Assembly: GCA_007116145.1 (NCBI GenBank)
Contig: SKJB01000004.1
Location: 22,847-86,846, forward strand
Source: Limnochordia bacterium
GTDB lineage: Bacteria; Bacillota; Limnochordia; Darwinibacteriales; DTU012
Direction: 5' to 3'
DNA length: 64,000 bases
Under the pieces are notes generated by a model. That model had not been told where the DNA came from, ran no database searches, and saw only the letters and a list, made by a program, of their open reading frames with translations. This document shows, one piece after another, positions 1 to 8,335 of this stretch (position 1 is its first letter; every line of letters begins with the position of its first letter). The translations under genes were made by a program, and so were the position numbers.

Positions 1-667
1 TCTCCAAGTCTAAGGGCTGAATATATTGCCCCTCCTTGTACGCACGCATATTTCCTCCAGATATTTCATCAATCAACACTATTTGCTGTTTTTGACCGAC
101 ACGCCCGAACTCAAACTTAATATCGTACAATTCTATGCCCTTGGCAGCTAGCTCTGTTTTAATAACCAGGCCAATCTGTTTTGTTAAAGATTTTAGAACT
201 TGGTATTCTTCAAGAGAAAGAATGCCTAGCATTGCTAAAGCATCATCGCTAATCGGCGGATCCTGACGGTTATCATCTTTTAGCGTAATCTCTACAAAGG
301 CATCTAATGATTGTCCCTCTGTCACATACAAGCCATAGCGGCGCAGAAAACTACCGACAGCTTTGTAACGACAGATTACTTCAAGTCCCTGTCCAAATAA
401 GGATGCTGGTTTTACGGTCATGGTAGAATTTTCAATGTCAGCATCAATATAATGAGTGGGAATTCCTTGAGACCGCAGAACCTCAAAAAAGTACTTTGTC
501 AGGCGTAAACCTGCTTGTCCTGCACCATCAAGTGTTAGGCCTACAGTATTGGACCCTGGATCAAACACTCCATTTTCACCAGTTACATCATCTTTAAACT
601 TCAATAAATAGTTACCATCTTCTAAAACGTAAACATTCTTAGTTTTACCCTTGTAAACTAACTTCAC
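1..667 (-). CDS. purC: SAICAR synthetase PurC (partial)
   Basis: Phosphoribosylaminoimidazole-succinocarboxamide synthase, which joins CAIR and aspartate using ATP in cytosolic purine synthesis. Read on the minus strand from a GTG at 667, the protein begins KLVYKGKTKNVY, the PurC nucleotide-binding signature. Further conserved stretches are KFKDDVT, EVICRYKAVGSFLRRYG, and ELYDIKFEFG followed by LIDEISGG. An AAGGAG at 675-680 lies 7 bases before the GTG, which fixes the start. The gene runs off the left edge after about 222 codons; the family is about 235-245 residues, so only the tail is missing. purA lies in the same window at 15291, but the two are not in one operon. Confidence 0.95.
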   Translation of the reverse strand, partial: MKLVYKGKTKNVYVLEDGNYLLKFKDDVTGENGVFDPGSNTVGLTLDGAGQAGLRLTKYFFEVLRSQGIPTHYIDADIENSTMTVKPASLFGQGLEVICRYKAVGSFLRRYGLYVTEGQSLDAFVEITLKDDNRQDPPISDDALAMLGILSLEEYQVLKSLTKQIGLVIKTELAAKGIELYDIKFEFGRVGQKQQIVLIDEISGGNMRAYKEGQYIQPLDLE

Positions 668-734
668 TCCATCACTCCTTATTGTAATGTTTTGCATCAC
701 GCTAATTCCATCAGATGATATTATCGGACATCCA

Positions 735-1274
735 CTACTGCCGATTGCGTAACTTGTTCATGTACTGCTGCCGGAACTTGCGCACCTTTGGCTCCACCAC
801 AAGCTGACAATAACTCTGATTTGGGTTTGTTGCATAGTAATTATGGTGATACGTTTCTGCTGCATAGAACTGTTCAAGTGGTTGTAAATCAGTCACGATA
901 GGATCATCCCAAAACTCGTCCAACGTTGCCATGACTTTTGTGGCCACACTTTTTTGCTCCTCACTCCGATAAAAAATAACCGACCGATATTGGGTGCCTA
1001 TATCCGCCCCCTGTTGATTGAGGGTTGTGGGATTATGAGTAGCAAAGAAAATCTCTACTATAGCCTGATAACTTATTCTCTTAGGATCAAAATCTATCTG
1101 CACAACTTCCGCATGACCTGTCGACCCACTACAAACTTGCTCGTAAGTAGGATGGGCTTTTTGCCCTCCAGTGTAGCCAGGAATTACACACAGTACACCT
1201 TGCAGCTCCTGAAATATGGCTTCTAAACACCAAAAACAACCTCCACCTAAAACTGCTTGATCCATACTCTCCAT
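735..1274 (-). CDS. msrA: Peptide methionine-S-sulfoxide reductase MsrA
   Basis: Reduces the S-epimer of methionine sulfoxide in proteins or as free amino acid. The catalytic GGGCFWCLEA motif is near the N-terminus, followed by the family stretches GYTGG, GHAEVVQIDFDP and IGTQYRSVIFY, and the later YHHNYYATNPNQSYCQLVV. Length of about 179 residues is normal for a stand-alone MsrA without a fused MsrB. An in-frame TTG exists at 1280, but AGGAG sits only 2 bases from it and 8 bases from the ATG at 1274, so I use the ATG. It is a single gene about 70 bases beyond the purC start, on the same strand. In an anaerobe it probably serves protein repair after oxygen exposure. Confidence 0.96.
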   Translation of the reverse strand: MESMDQAVLGGGCFWCLEAIFQELQGVLCVIPGYTGGQKAHPTYEQVCSGSTGHAEVVQIDFDPKRISYQAIVEIFFATHNPTTLNQQGADIGTQYRSVIFYRSEEQKSVATKVMATLDEFWDDPIVTDLQPLEQFYAAETYHHNYYATNPNQSYCQLVVEPKVRKFRQQYMNKLRNRQ

Positions 1275-1540
1275 TCTCAAATCTCCTTACCTCAAATTAC
1301 TTTCTACATCCCACCTATGCAAACATCAACTAAGCGGAAGTGCTCCCTAAGAACCTTTCCTTTCCATTCGATGCTTTGTATCTATTCTATAACTAGAAGC
1401 AGCTAAGGTCAATCATCTCTAGAGATGATATTGCCAATTAGTAATAAACAGTAACACCTTGCAGGGAATATCATGTAGGAGGCGAATTAAATACAACAAA
1501 ATTGATACACGCATCTATGAGTTTGGGGGTGCAATATGAC

Positions 1541-2920
1541 ATGATCAAACACTGGACGTTTGTCTATATGTTAGGAACTCATTTTGCCTGGATTCTATCC
1601 TTACCTTTATGGGGTCCTATCCTGAGTTATACAGCAGAGAACAGCAATGGGTTCGACCCTTACCCATTTGGATTTTGGTTTATTACTGCCTCCACTATAT
1701 CGTTTGTAGTCATACCCTTCATCCAGAGAATCAGCACGATTGTAAAATGTACCCGTTTATGTGGATTGACTCTTGTCCTCACAAATATCCTGTATTTCTT
1801 CCTCCCCCTTAGCACTTGGGTCGTTGCACCGATTGTTGCAGGATATTGTTCAGCTGCTCTGATATCCTCGTGGTTTATTCGCTTATCTACTCATGTTAGA
1901 TCCGAAGAAAGAGGGTTCGTGGTTGCTGGATCGATAGTTTTGGCGAATGTAATCCTCTACATGCTTACCCTCTTGTTACCGTTTCTGAACTCGACTGTTT
2001 TATTTGCACTTCTCGTCCTACTTACTACTAGTACGTTGTTATTCTTGCCAAGCTGTGAAGACATTAGCTACCAAAATCAAACACAAAACAAGCATACAAA
2101 ACCCGCCTTTTACTCAGCACTTCTGTTTATACTCTTATTTTATTGGGCTAGTGGATCGATAGTAGATATCGTCTATGCTGCCTTAGCAGAATATACAACT
2201 TCATTCCAAAATTACAGCGTGTTGGTATATATATTGGTAGTAATTTTCTTGAGTAAAACCACAAATATTGCCAAGCCGCTACCATTTGTTGGCAGCACCG
2301 TACTAATGGGGATAAGCCTTATGAGTTATCTTATGGCAACAAACAATGGGATCAGTCTAGTCGTTTCCTCGATTATCGCCATGAGTGCATTTGGTATTAT
2401 GGATCTCTATCTCTGGTCGTATCTCGTCCAACAAGATCGTCCAGTGCGGCAAGCTCTAGGTCTATTCAACCTAGGATTAGCTACTAACCTCGCGGCGATA
2501 TTTGGATCTACGTACCTAGGCGGGTTGTTTTCACGCACAGGTTCTTTGGGAGTGGAAACAGGTAGCGCTTTACTTTTTTTCTCCCTAATTCCGCTATTTT
2601 ACTTTGTTCATCTATCATTAAAAGAACCCAACCTAAGCAGTCCTAATCCAATACAAGCTCAAGATCAATTATCCACTGATGCTAGCGAACACTTAAATAC
2701 ACTATTTGTGAACTTAACACCAAGAGAAACTGACGTTTTAAAGCTGGTCATAGCTGGTTATTCGAATCAACAAATTGTCGATGACCTACAAATAACTATG
2801 GCTACTACAAGAACCCACTTACGCAACATCTATCGTAAAACAGGATTTCCTAACCGCAGTAAACTCCTTGCATCGGTAGTCCAAAATACGCTAGACAGCT
2901 ATGAAACAACCAGACAATGA
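1541..2920 (+). CDS. MFS-type membrane protein fused to LuxR DNA-binding domain
   Basis: A fusion regulator. Roughly the first 370 residues form about 12 hydrophobic segments with MFS-like spacing. After a polar linker comes a LuxR/GerE helix-turn-helix beginning LTPRETDVLKLVIAGYSN and running through TRTHLRNIYRKTG to about the last 10 residues. Such proteins are known in Eggerthellaceae and some anaerobic Firmicutes and are thought to couple sensing or uptake of a small molecule to transcription; the ligand is unknown. The longest frame opens with TTG at 1502, but its GGAGG is about 20 bases away. The ATG at 1541 has GGGGGTG 9 bases upstream and gives MIKHWTF, so I prefer it. No cognate transporter or enzyme lies next to it on the same strand. 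Confidence 0.85.
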   Translation: MIKHWTFVYMLGTHFAWILSLPLWGPILSYTAENSNGFDPYPFGFWFITASTISFVVIPFIQRISTIVKCTRLCGLTLVLTNILYFFLPLSTWVVAPIVAGYCSAALISSWFIRLSTHVRSEERGFVVAGSIVLANVILYMLTLLLPFLNSTVLFALLVLLTTSTLLFLPSCEDISYQNQTQNKHTKPAFYSALLFILLFYWASGSIVDIVYAALAEYTTSFQNYSVLVYILVVIFLSKTTNIAKPLPFVGSTVLMGISLMSYLMATNNGISLVVSSIIAMSAFGIMDLYLWSYLVQQDRPVRQALGLFNLGLATNLAAIFGSTYLGGLFSRTGSLGVETGSALLFFSLIPLFYFVHLSLKEPNLSSPNPIQAQDQLSTDASEHLNTLFVNLTPRETDVLKLVIAGYSNQQIVDDLQITMATTRTHLRNIYRKTGFPNRSKLLASVVQNTLDSYETTRQ

Positions 2921-2939
2921 AACCCTGTCCGGTTGTTTC
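2903..2939 (+). terminator. Hairpin at end of the MFS-LuxR gene
   Basis: GAAACAACC at 2903-2911 pairs with GGTTGTTTC at 2931-2939, and the inner GACA pairs with TGTC. It covers the stop codon and faces the end of the opposing gene at 2956. There is no good T-run on either side, so termination is probable but not certain. Confidence 0.5.
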
Positions 2940-2955
2940 ATAATAATCTACTGGG

Positions 2956-5775
2956 TTAGAAGGCATTGCTTAAACCCATAGAGAGACGATTTGTATCGTG
3001 TCGTTTATTCCACGCATACTTAACTTCAACAGGTCCAAATGGGGATAAGTAGCGCAACCCAACACCCATACTCATTAAAGGATCGAAAAATTTCACTACT
3101 TGATCACTTTCCCACACCTCTCCTCCGTCTATAGAGACAAATAGCGATATATCTCCTTTGAGATAGTGGCGTAACTCAGCACCAGCAACTACATATTTTG
3201 TGCCAACAATACCTGGAGGATAAGCTGCGAATGTAGTGGGACCTCCTAACTTAAACTGATATTGAAACGGTGTCTCTTTCGCTTGAATGCCACCAGCCCC
3301 TCGAAGCGACATAGCGATAAAAGAACTTATACCCAAACTAAATTCGGTTTGACCCGCTAAGTATCCATGAGAGTTTAACATACCAACGACAATCTGACCA
3401 GACCACAATGAATTAGTCCGTAAAGGGTTATGGGGCGGTCTATACCCTTTAAATCGTAGGTAAAGATCACGATTGCTTTGACTCTCTAAACCTAATGATG
3501 TTGCTGAAAAAACATGATTTACCTCATCATTCCCATAGCGGATCCCTGCTTGCACCGTACTGTATGGTGTGAGATAGGTGGTGCTGTCAAAGCTAACAAA
3601 AGATTGATTGACTTGATACGTACTACCACTATGAGTCCCCCACGAGACTGCTGTTTTATCGACTTGAGTCCCTACAGATATTTGGTTTTTTACAGGAAAA
3701 CCCATATTTGCAGCACCGTCAAACGATAGGATCCGTTGTTTTGATGGGCCAAATCCAAACTTTCCATGAATATTTGCTAGAGCTCCTCCAATGTTATGAT
3801 AACTAATACTGATACAGCCTGCTAGCAAATGGCTAATGATCCTATTGGCAAACATCTGGTTATTCAGGATTATCGGGTGGCCTTCCTGCATCATAATCAC
3901 TAAACGCAAAGAATCATCATCCATCAATCTAGGCTCTACAACGATACTGCGATGTGATCCTAGAAGATTCAATCTCTTCTCTAGTAACCACAACTGGTCA
4001 GCCGAGAATGGTTGACCCGCTTTTACCCCAATAACAGCATCAACCACCTGCAAATCCGTTCGATATGCACCATAGATGTCTACACCTGCGATCTCGATCC
4101 CATCATACATCGCATACTGGTTAAAATCATGCTTGCCCCTGATTTGCTGCCAAGGAGGTGCCGACATATCTACAATGAAGTCCATAACCATGGCAGTAAG
4201 GGAGTACGCTTGCCGAGAACTAACAGACAAAGAAACCTCATTTTTTTCAATCAGTTCCAAAGTCGATCGCAAAATCCGATCATAAGGGAGATGTGGAGCT
4301 TTACTATCTAAAACCCCTTGGTCTAACGCCTTTAGATAGGCTACATACTCACTAGGATCTGGCTCCACGTAAAGATCGGGTTTAGTTTGATACTCTTCAT
4401 TAATCGTTCCATCAGGGTTTAAACCTAACATTTGCGGTATCCGAACGACTAATTTACTGTGGGGTAAGCAAAAATATATTGGATCAAGTCCAATCCCGTC
4501 TCCGCCAGTGCGTGTTCCCACTAAGGTAGCCCAATTTGTGGCTTTTGCGAAAGAAGCGAAGGCTTCAGCTGATGAATACACACGATCATCAACTAACAAA
4601 AACACCTTCCCTGTAAAACCTATACTATGAGTAGGACTTACTATCACTGGCAATTTGATCGGATTAATAAACATTTCACTCAACAATTCCGATGCAGCAC
4701 CCACTCGATTGTCCACTACATAGCGCTCAACTTGCAACAGATGATAACCTAATCCTAACCGTGCTTGTAAAAACCTCTGTCCATAATTACCAGATCGAAT
4801 CGTTGTATAGTAATTGTAAGCCATAGGCTCTAGAATTAAAGGTCCCATTAGTAACTGCGACCAATAGTCTATTGTCCCTCCACCATTGCCGCGAATATCC
4901 ATAATCACATATGGATAGTGATGCACGCTGCGCAAAAAATCTAGTACCGGCTCGGAATCAGCTACTAGATGGTCGTAACCAAAAGAGCGTACCCGTAAAT
5001 AGGCTACCCTATTATCCTCAAGTATAATACCCTTAAAATTTGGTTGATCAGTCGCCATGCTAGGTTTGCTCTCACTCACCCAAGATTGGATTTGACTTGT
5101 TCGCTCCACTCCATCATGCCTAAAGCGTACTATTATTTTCTCTTCATTAGGTAGCGGTAAATTGAATGTGTACAGTCGATCTCTTAACCTATCTAGTTGG
5201 ATAACCTGTGAATGTTGTCTGCGTTGCACATATTCGTGGACATCCATACCATCAATCGCTACTAGCTGAACTCCAAGTGGCAAATGCTCTTGAATACTTT
5301 CATCTACAGCCACTACCCAGTACTCTCCTGCAATGTAGCGAGCATAGAAGCTTGGATGCTGCTGATTGCTCGTAACAATTTCTTGCCAGCGGGCATTCAT
5401 GGCAACTACTTCCTGCGAAAAAATAGAAGCCCAGAGCGAATCCGTCACAATCCCCTGTTGCACTACAGCGCTTGGACGTACAATATTAGCATGTGAGTTT
5501 TCTAGTCGGCTGACTATATACTGCAAACTCTGGTAAAACGCGTAGTCTGTTTTACTCTCCTGCACTAACTGCATAAATTCATCCTTTTGCTTTAACCAGT
5601 TATCTCCAGTTATCCGTTCCTTAACTGCGAGGTAGGGATAGTTTTCAGCAACAGTTTGATACAACCATTGGAAATCTTCTAACTTCTGTTGTGGTGTTAC
5701 GATGGCACTCTCAACGACTCCTTCCGAAGCCATGAGCGCTAGTAACAACACGAGAGAAAGCACACATCTTTTCAT
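2956..5775 (-). CDS. Secreted S41 protease fused to POTRA and outer-membrane barrel domain
   Basis: A 939-residue protein with three parts. Residues 1 to about 24 are a signal peptide (MKRCVLSLVLLLALMASEG). A tail-specific protease (S41) region spans about 250-480, with VIMDIRGNGGG and DRVYSSAEAFASFAKATNW, the SSAE serine being the expected nucleophile, then GTRTGGDG. A POTRA-like segment (about 585-660) contains IAGVDIYGAYRTDLQVVDAV and AGQPFSADQLWLLEKRLN. The last 260 or so residues alternate in barrel fashion and include YLSPFGPVEVKYAWNK, as in the bacterial surface antigen (D15/Omp85) family, ending ...LSNAF with a terminal phenylalanine. An outer-membrane location is therefore likely, which requires a diderm cell. 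GGGGGTG lies 4 bases before the ATG. It is monocistronic. The domain assignments for the protease and barrel are firm, the POTRA somewhat less so. Confidence 0.82.
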   Translation of the reverse strand: MKRCVLSLVLLLALMASEGVVESAIVTPQQKLEDFQWLYQTVAENYPYLAVKERITGDNWLKQKDEFMQLVQESKTDYAFYQSLQYIVSRLENSHANIVRPSAVVQQGIVTDSLWASIFSQEVVAMNARWQEIVTSNQQHPSFYARYIAGEYWVVAVDESIQEHLPLGVQLVAIDGMDVHEYVQRRQHSQVIQLDRLRDRLYTFNLPLPNEEKIIVRFRHDGVERTSQIQSWVSESKPSMATDQPNFKGIILEDNRVAYLRVRSFGYDHLVADSEPVLDFLRSVHHYPYVIMDIRGNGGGTIDYWSQLLMGPLILEPMAYNYYTTIRSGNYGQRFLQARLGLGYHLLQVERYVVDNRVGAASELLSEMFINPIKLPVIVSPTHSIGFTGKVFLLVDDRVYSSAEAFASFAKATNWATLVGTRTGGDGIGLDPIYFCLPHSKLVVRIPQMLGLNPDGTINEEYQTKPDLYVEPDPSEYVAYLKALDQGVLDSKAPHLPYDRILRSTLELIEKNEVSLSVSSRQAYSLTAMVMDFIVDMSAPPWQQIRGKHDFNQYAMYDGIEIAGVDIYGAYRTDLQVVDAVIGVKAGQPFSADQLWLLEKRLNLLGSHRSIVVEPRLMDDDSLRLVIMMQEGHPIILNNQMFANRIISHLLAGCISISYHNIGGALANIHGKFGFGPSKQRILSFDGAANMGFPVKNQISVGTQVDKTAVSWGTHSGSTYQVNQSFVSFDSTTYLTPYSTVQAGIRYGNDEVNHVFSATSLGLESQSNRDLYLRFKGYRPPHNPLRTNSLWSGQIVVGMLNSHGYLAGQTEFSLGISSFIAMSLRGAGGIQAKETPFQYQFKLGGPTTFAAYPPGIVGTKYVVAGAELRHYLKGDISLFVSIDGGEVWESDQVVKFFDPLMSMGVGLRYLSPFGPVEVKYAWNKRHDTNRLSMGLSNAF

Positions 5776-5895
5776 GGTACACCCCCGAGAATTTACCTAC
5801 TTATATGTTTATTACCCATTCGATTTTCAGAATACTATATCCTTCCTACTAAGGATAATAAATCAGGCTATACCTCGGTGTAGCTAGCATTAGGC

Positions 5896-5920
5896 TTCTT
5901 GGCAGAAGGGTGGCCAAGAA
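5896..5920 (-). terminator. Hairpin after split permease genes
   Basis: TTCTTGGC at 5896-5903 pairs with GCCAAGAA at 5913-5920, just past the stop codon of the 5927-6460 gene. No T-run follows, so this could be a weak terminator or an mRNA 3' stabiliser. Confidence 0.4.
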
Positions 5921-5926
5921 TACTTA

Positions 5927-6460
5927 CTAACCTTGTAGCTGAGCCTTTTCAATCATTGTTTTATGTTCATCATCAGAGACAAAGTACTCTACCGTATAAG
6001 CAATGAAAAGAATAACTGGTAGATTGAGCAGCCAACGAAAAACAGCAAAGCGCAGTCCTAGCGCAGTTGACTCAAATAAAAACATTGGTATTTTTAGGGT
6101 AGCCCAAGAGGATAAAAATATTACTATATTCGCTAGACGCACACCTTTAATTAGCATTACGGCTGCAAAGGGAAACGCTCCATATAGCGGCCCCGCTGAG
6201 CTAGCACCAAGGATGATGCTGAGCAAAATCCCTTTAAACCCTGATTCTCGTCCCATATACTTGATAACTACATTGCGAGGAACCCATTGATCCAATAACC
6301 CCAATAAAATAAAGATAGGTGGCAAAACAGCTAGCATCTGTGAAAAGTTAAAGACGGTATTGCGCATAAGCGGTTCCTGTAATTCCGGTTTAAAAATTGC
6401 GACTCCCGCACTCAAGCCTAGAAAAATAAGAAACATGCGATAACGAACAACTAATTTCAT
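5927..6460 (-). CDS. Half-size permease, second partner (ArsP/DUF318-like)
   Basis: An integral membrane protein of 177 residues with about four or five membrane segments. The central stretch GILLSIILGASSAGPLYGAF matches in style the small-residue-rich core of the YraQ/ArsP permease family (PF03773), whose full-length members have two such repeats. The partner gene at 6457-6933 holds the other repeat. The ATG overlaps the partner's stop codon as ATGA and has GGGGGTG 5 bases upstream, which implies translational coupling and probably a heteromeric transporter. The substrate is not shown by the sequence; homologues move arsenicals, metals or sulfur compounds. The operator upstream of the pair suggests control by a metal- or persulfide-sensing repressor. 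Confidence 0.72.
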   Translation of the reverse strand: MKLVVRYRMFLIFLGLSAGVAIFKPELQEPLMRNTVFNFSQMLAVLPPIFILLGLLDQWVPRNVVIKYMGRESGFKGILLSIILGASSAGPLYGAFPFAAVMLIKGVRLANIVIFLSSWATLKIPMFLFESTALGLRFAVFRWLLNLPVILFIAYTVEYFVSDDEHKTMIEKAQLQG

Positions 6461-6933
6461 ACTAGCACCCCCAACAGATACGCGATGCCAAAAGCTAGAA
6501 TAAAGCTTAATCCATTACGTATCAACGTTTGCTTCACACCAAAGTAACGAATTTCTAACGGTGCAGTGATAACTCCAACCATCATGAGAGTTGACACGAA
6601 TACTGCGACTTGCTCTATCCCTGCACCAAGTTGTAGCAAAGAATCGGCTAATGGAAATGCTACAAACCCTGGAATTAGCGTCACTGCCCCGACGACTCCA
6701 GTAAAGAGCATACCAAAAAAACCAGTATCTTGACCAATGAACCGAGAAATTACCTGTGGAGATAACAGGGTAATCGCCAACCCTACCAATACCAGTACTG
6801 CAGTGAAATCTGGTAGCACTTTCTCTAACGACTTCCACGCCTTCACTAACGCTTGTTTGGTGCGTTCCTTGTCTTTTAAAAAGGAAAAGCTTAAAAAAAT
6901 AACTGCTAATCCATATAACGAATACGTAAACAT
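6457..6933 (-). CDS. Half-size permease, first partner (ArsP/DUF318-like)
   Basis: A hydrophobic protein of about 158 residues with four or five predicted membrane segments. It carries GMLFTGVVGAVTLIPGFVAF, the counterpart of the GASSAGPLYGAF repeat in the next gene, which supports a split two-gene permease. A GTG at 6945 extends the frame, but AAGGTGG lies 8 bases before the ATG at 6933, so I start there. It is the first gene of a two-gene operon. A clear sigma-A promoter (6966-6994) and an overlapping 17-base inverted repeat (6951-6967) lie directly upstream. Function is inferred from family resemblance only. Confidence 0.72.
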   Translation of the reverse strand: MFTYSLYGLAVIFLSFSFLKDKERTKQALVKAWKSLEKVLPDFTAVLVLVGLAITLLSPQVISRFIGQDTGFFGMLFTGVVGAVTLIPGFVAFPLADSLLQLGAGIEQVAVFVSTLMMVGVITAPLEIRYFGVKQTLIRNGLSFILAFGIAYLLGVLV

Positions 6934-6950
6934 GATATCGCCCACCTTTC

Positions 6951-6967
6951 ATACCCCATACGGGTAT
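6951..6967 (-). promoter_or_regulatory. CsoR/CstR-like operator
   Basis: ATACCCCATACGGGTAT is an inverted repeat with the ATACC...GGGTAT shape of operators bound by the CsoR/RcnR/CstR repressor family. Its end overlaps the -10 element of the permease promoter, which is where a repressor would act. No csoR-like gene is in the window. The site assignment is by resemblance only. Confidence 0.6.
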
Positions 6968-6994
6968 TCTAACACTGAACCTTTTAAAATGCAA
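6966..6994 (-). promoter_or_regulatory. Sigma-A promoter of split permease operon
   Basis: On the minus strand, -35 TTGCAT (6989-6994) and -10 TAGAAT (6966-6971) are separated by exactly 17 bases. The operator at 6951-6967 begins inside the -10 box, and the first start codon follows about 30 bases later. Confidence 0.7.
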
Positions 6995-7033
6995 GCACCA
7001 AAGAAAAGCTGAGGAAACGAGCCTGACATGCAA

Positions 7034-7062
7034 TTGATTTTTCTTGATGGAGATGGTACAAT
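7034..7062 (+). promoter_or_regulatory. Sigma-A promoter of MFS transporter gene
   Basis: TTGATT (7034-7039) and TACAAT (7057-7062) are 17 bases apart, followed about 24 bases later by AGAGGAG and the TTG start at 7100. Confidence 0.65.
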
Positions 7063-7099
7063 ACGGGCAATGACAAAATATCAGTAGAGGAGCAACAAA

Positions 7100-8284
7100 T
7101 TGCACACTTTATCCTTAGAACAAGAACCAGCAAATTATCTTCTATCCACAGTATCCGTCTGGGCCACCTTTACCTTAATCGGACTTACATTTACCGTATT
7201 CGGATCCACCATTCCTTTCTTGTTTAGTGATTTCCAAATTACCTTAGCCCAAGCTGGCTTACTCGTTACCTTTATGGCAACAGGTCGTATGGTATCTGTT
7301 GTTGGTAGTGGAGTATTAGCCGATTCATTTGGTCGAAAACCCTTGCTAATACTAGGAGCTAGTCTGCTAACTCTCGGTTTAATGGGCATAGGGACGATTA
7401 CAATCTTTCCCTTAGCCCTCCTGTTTGCAGCTTTTGCTGGAGTAGGTCATGGTATGGTTGACACATCAGGTAGTGCAGTCATTTCCGATCTCAACAATGA
7501 TAATCTTAGTAAAGCATTAAATATGACGCATATGTTTTTTGGCGTGGGTTGCCTTTTAGGACCTCTCTTAGCTGGAACCGTTCTATCCTTAGGGTATCAT
7601 TGGCGAATAATTTACTACATTAAAGCTGCCATTGGTCTTAGTATTATTTGTTTTATCAGCTTTCAGACCTTCCCAGCAAAAACGGTAAACCATCAAAGTT
7701 TACAGCGGTTTTCTGGACTTCTTTCCATTGGACTATTGGCCTTGGGTATCGTCATTTTCATTTACTCGGGTGTGGGACACAGTTTGAATACATGGATTAG
7801 TTCCTATATGCGAGACATTGCTCATGTCCCTGTTTTTTTAGCTACTGGCACTCTAGCAATCTATAATCTTGGAATTACCTTAGGACGTCTAGTAACGAGC
7901 TTTGCTTCAAAAAAGCTAGATGACACGATACTTATTCTTATCATGTCTATCCTCTCTCTGGCTTCTATTTCCTTAGCCCTCTTTAGTACATCGGGTGCAG
8001 TAATCATTCTCTGCTTAGGATTTACGGGCTTCTTCTTTGGCGGACTATTTCCTACAGTTATTGCAATTGCTGGCCGTTTATACCCAGAACGACGCGGAAC
8101 GATTACTGGGCTACTGGTCATGGCTGCATCCTTAGGGAGTATGACAATTCCTGCATCCACAGGATTTCTAGCACATTCGTGGGGTTTAACCGTAAGCCTA
8201 CGGCTATCCATAATCCTGATATTCGTGCTAGTATTAACAGCCCTGGTTCTCCAAAACCAGGTACAAGCAAACACCAAGGCTTAA
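7100..8284 (+). CDS. MFS transporter
   Basis: A 394-residue protein with about 12 membrane segments. The segment 2-3 loop motif reads VVGSGVLADSFGRKPLLILG, a good match to the MFS GxLaDrxGrkxxl signature, with a repeat-like loop in the second half around GLFPTVIAIAGRLYPERRG. The frame starts with TTG at 7100, with AGAGGAG 7 bases upstream and no better start nearby. It has its own promoter and is followed by a hairpin at 8272-8304, so it appears monocistronic. It converges with the GntR/FCD gene at 8336, which could regulate it, though nothing in the sequence proves that. Substrate unknown; sugar or organic acid export are both possible. Confidence 0.85.
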   Translation: MHTLSLEQEPANYLLSTVSVWATFTLIGLTFTVFGSTIPFLFSDFQITLAQAGLLVTFMATGRMVSVVGSGVLADSFGRKPLLILGASLLTLGLMGIGTITIFPLALLFAAFAGVGHGMVDTSGSAVISDLNNDNLSKALNMTHMFFGVGCLLGPLLAGTVLSLGYHWRIIYYIKAAIGLSIICFISFQTFPAKTVNHQSLQRFSGLLSIGLLALGIVIFIYSGVGHSLNTWISSYMRDIAHVPVFLATGTLAIYNLGITLGRLVTSFASKKLDDTILILIMSILSLASISLALFSTSGAVIILCLGFTGFFFGGLFPTVIAIAGRLYPERRGTITGLLVMAASLGSMTIPASTGFLAHSWGLTVSLRLSIILIFVLVLTALVLQNQVQANTKA

Positions 8285-8304
8285 CATCCCGTTAGGTCTT
8301 GGTG
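8272..8304 (+). terminator. Hairpin terminator after MFS gene
   Basis: CACCAAG at 8272-8278 pairs with CTTGGTG at 8298-8304, followed by a short pyrimidine stretch CTTTCT. It lies between two convergent genes. Confidence 0.6.
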
Positions 8305-8335
8305 CTTTCTATACACTCCATGCCATGGTTTTTCA

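Noticed and set aside
1502-1540. TTG start at 1502 for the MFS-LuxR gene
   Set aside because: Its GGAGG lies about 20 bases away, while the ATG at 1541 has a site with normal spacing.
6515-7105. A 196-codon open frame on the minus strand across the first half-permease gene and its promoter
   Set aside because: It is a shifted-frame shadow: it has no membrane segments, an unlikely composition, and would run through the promoter and operator.
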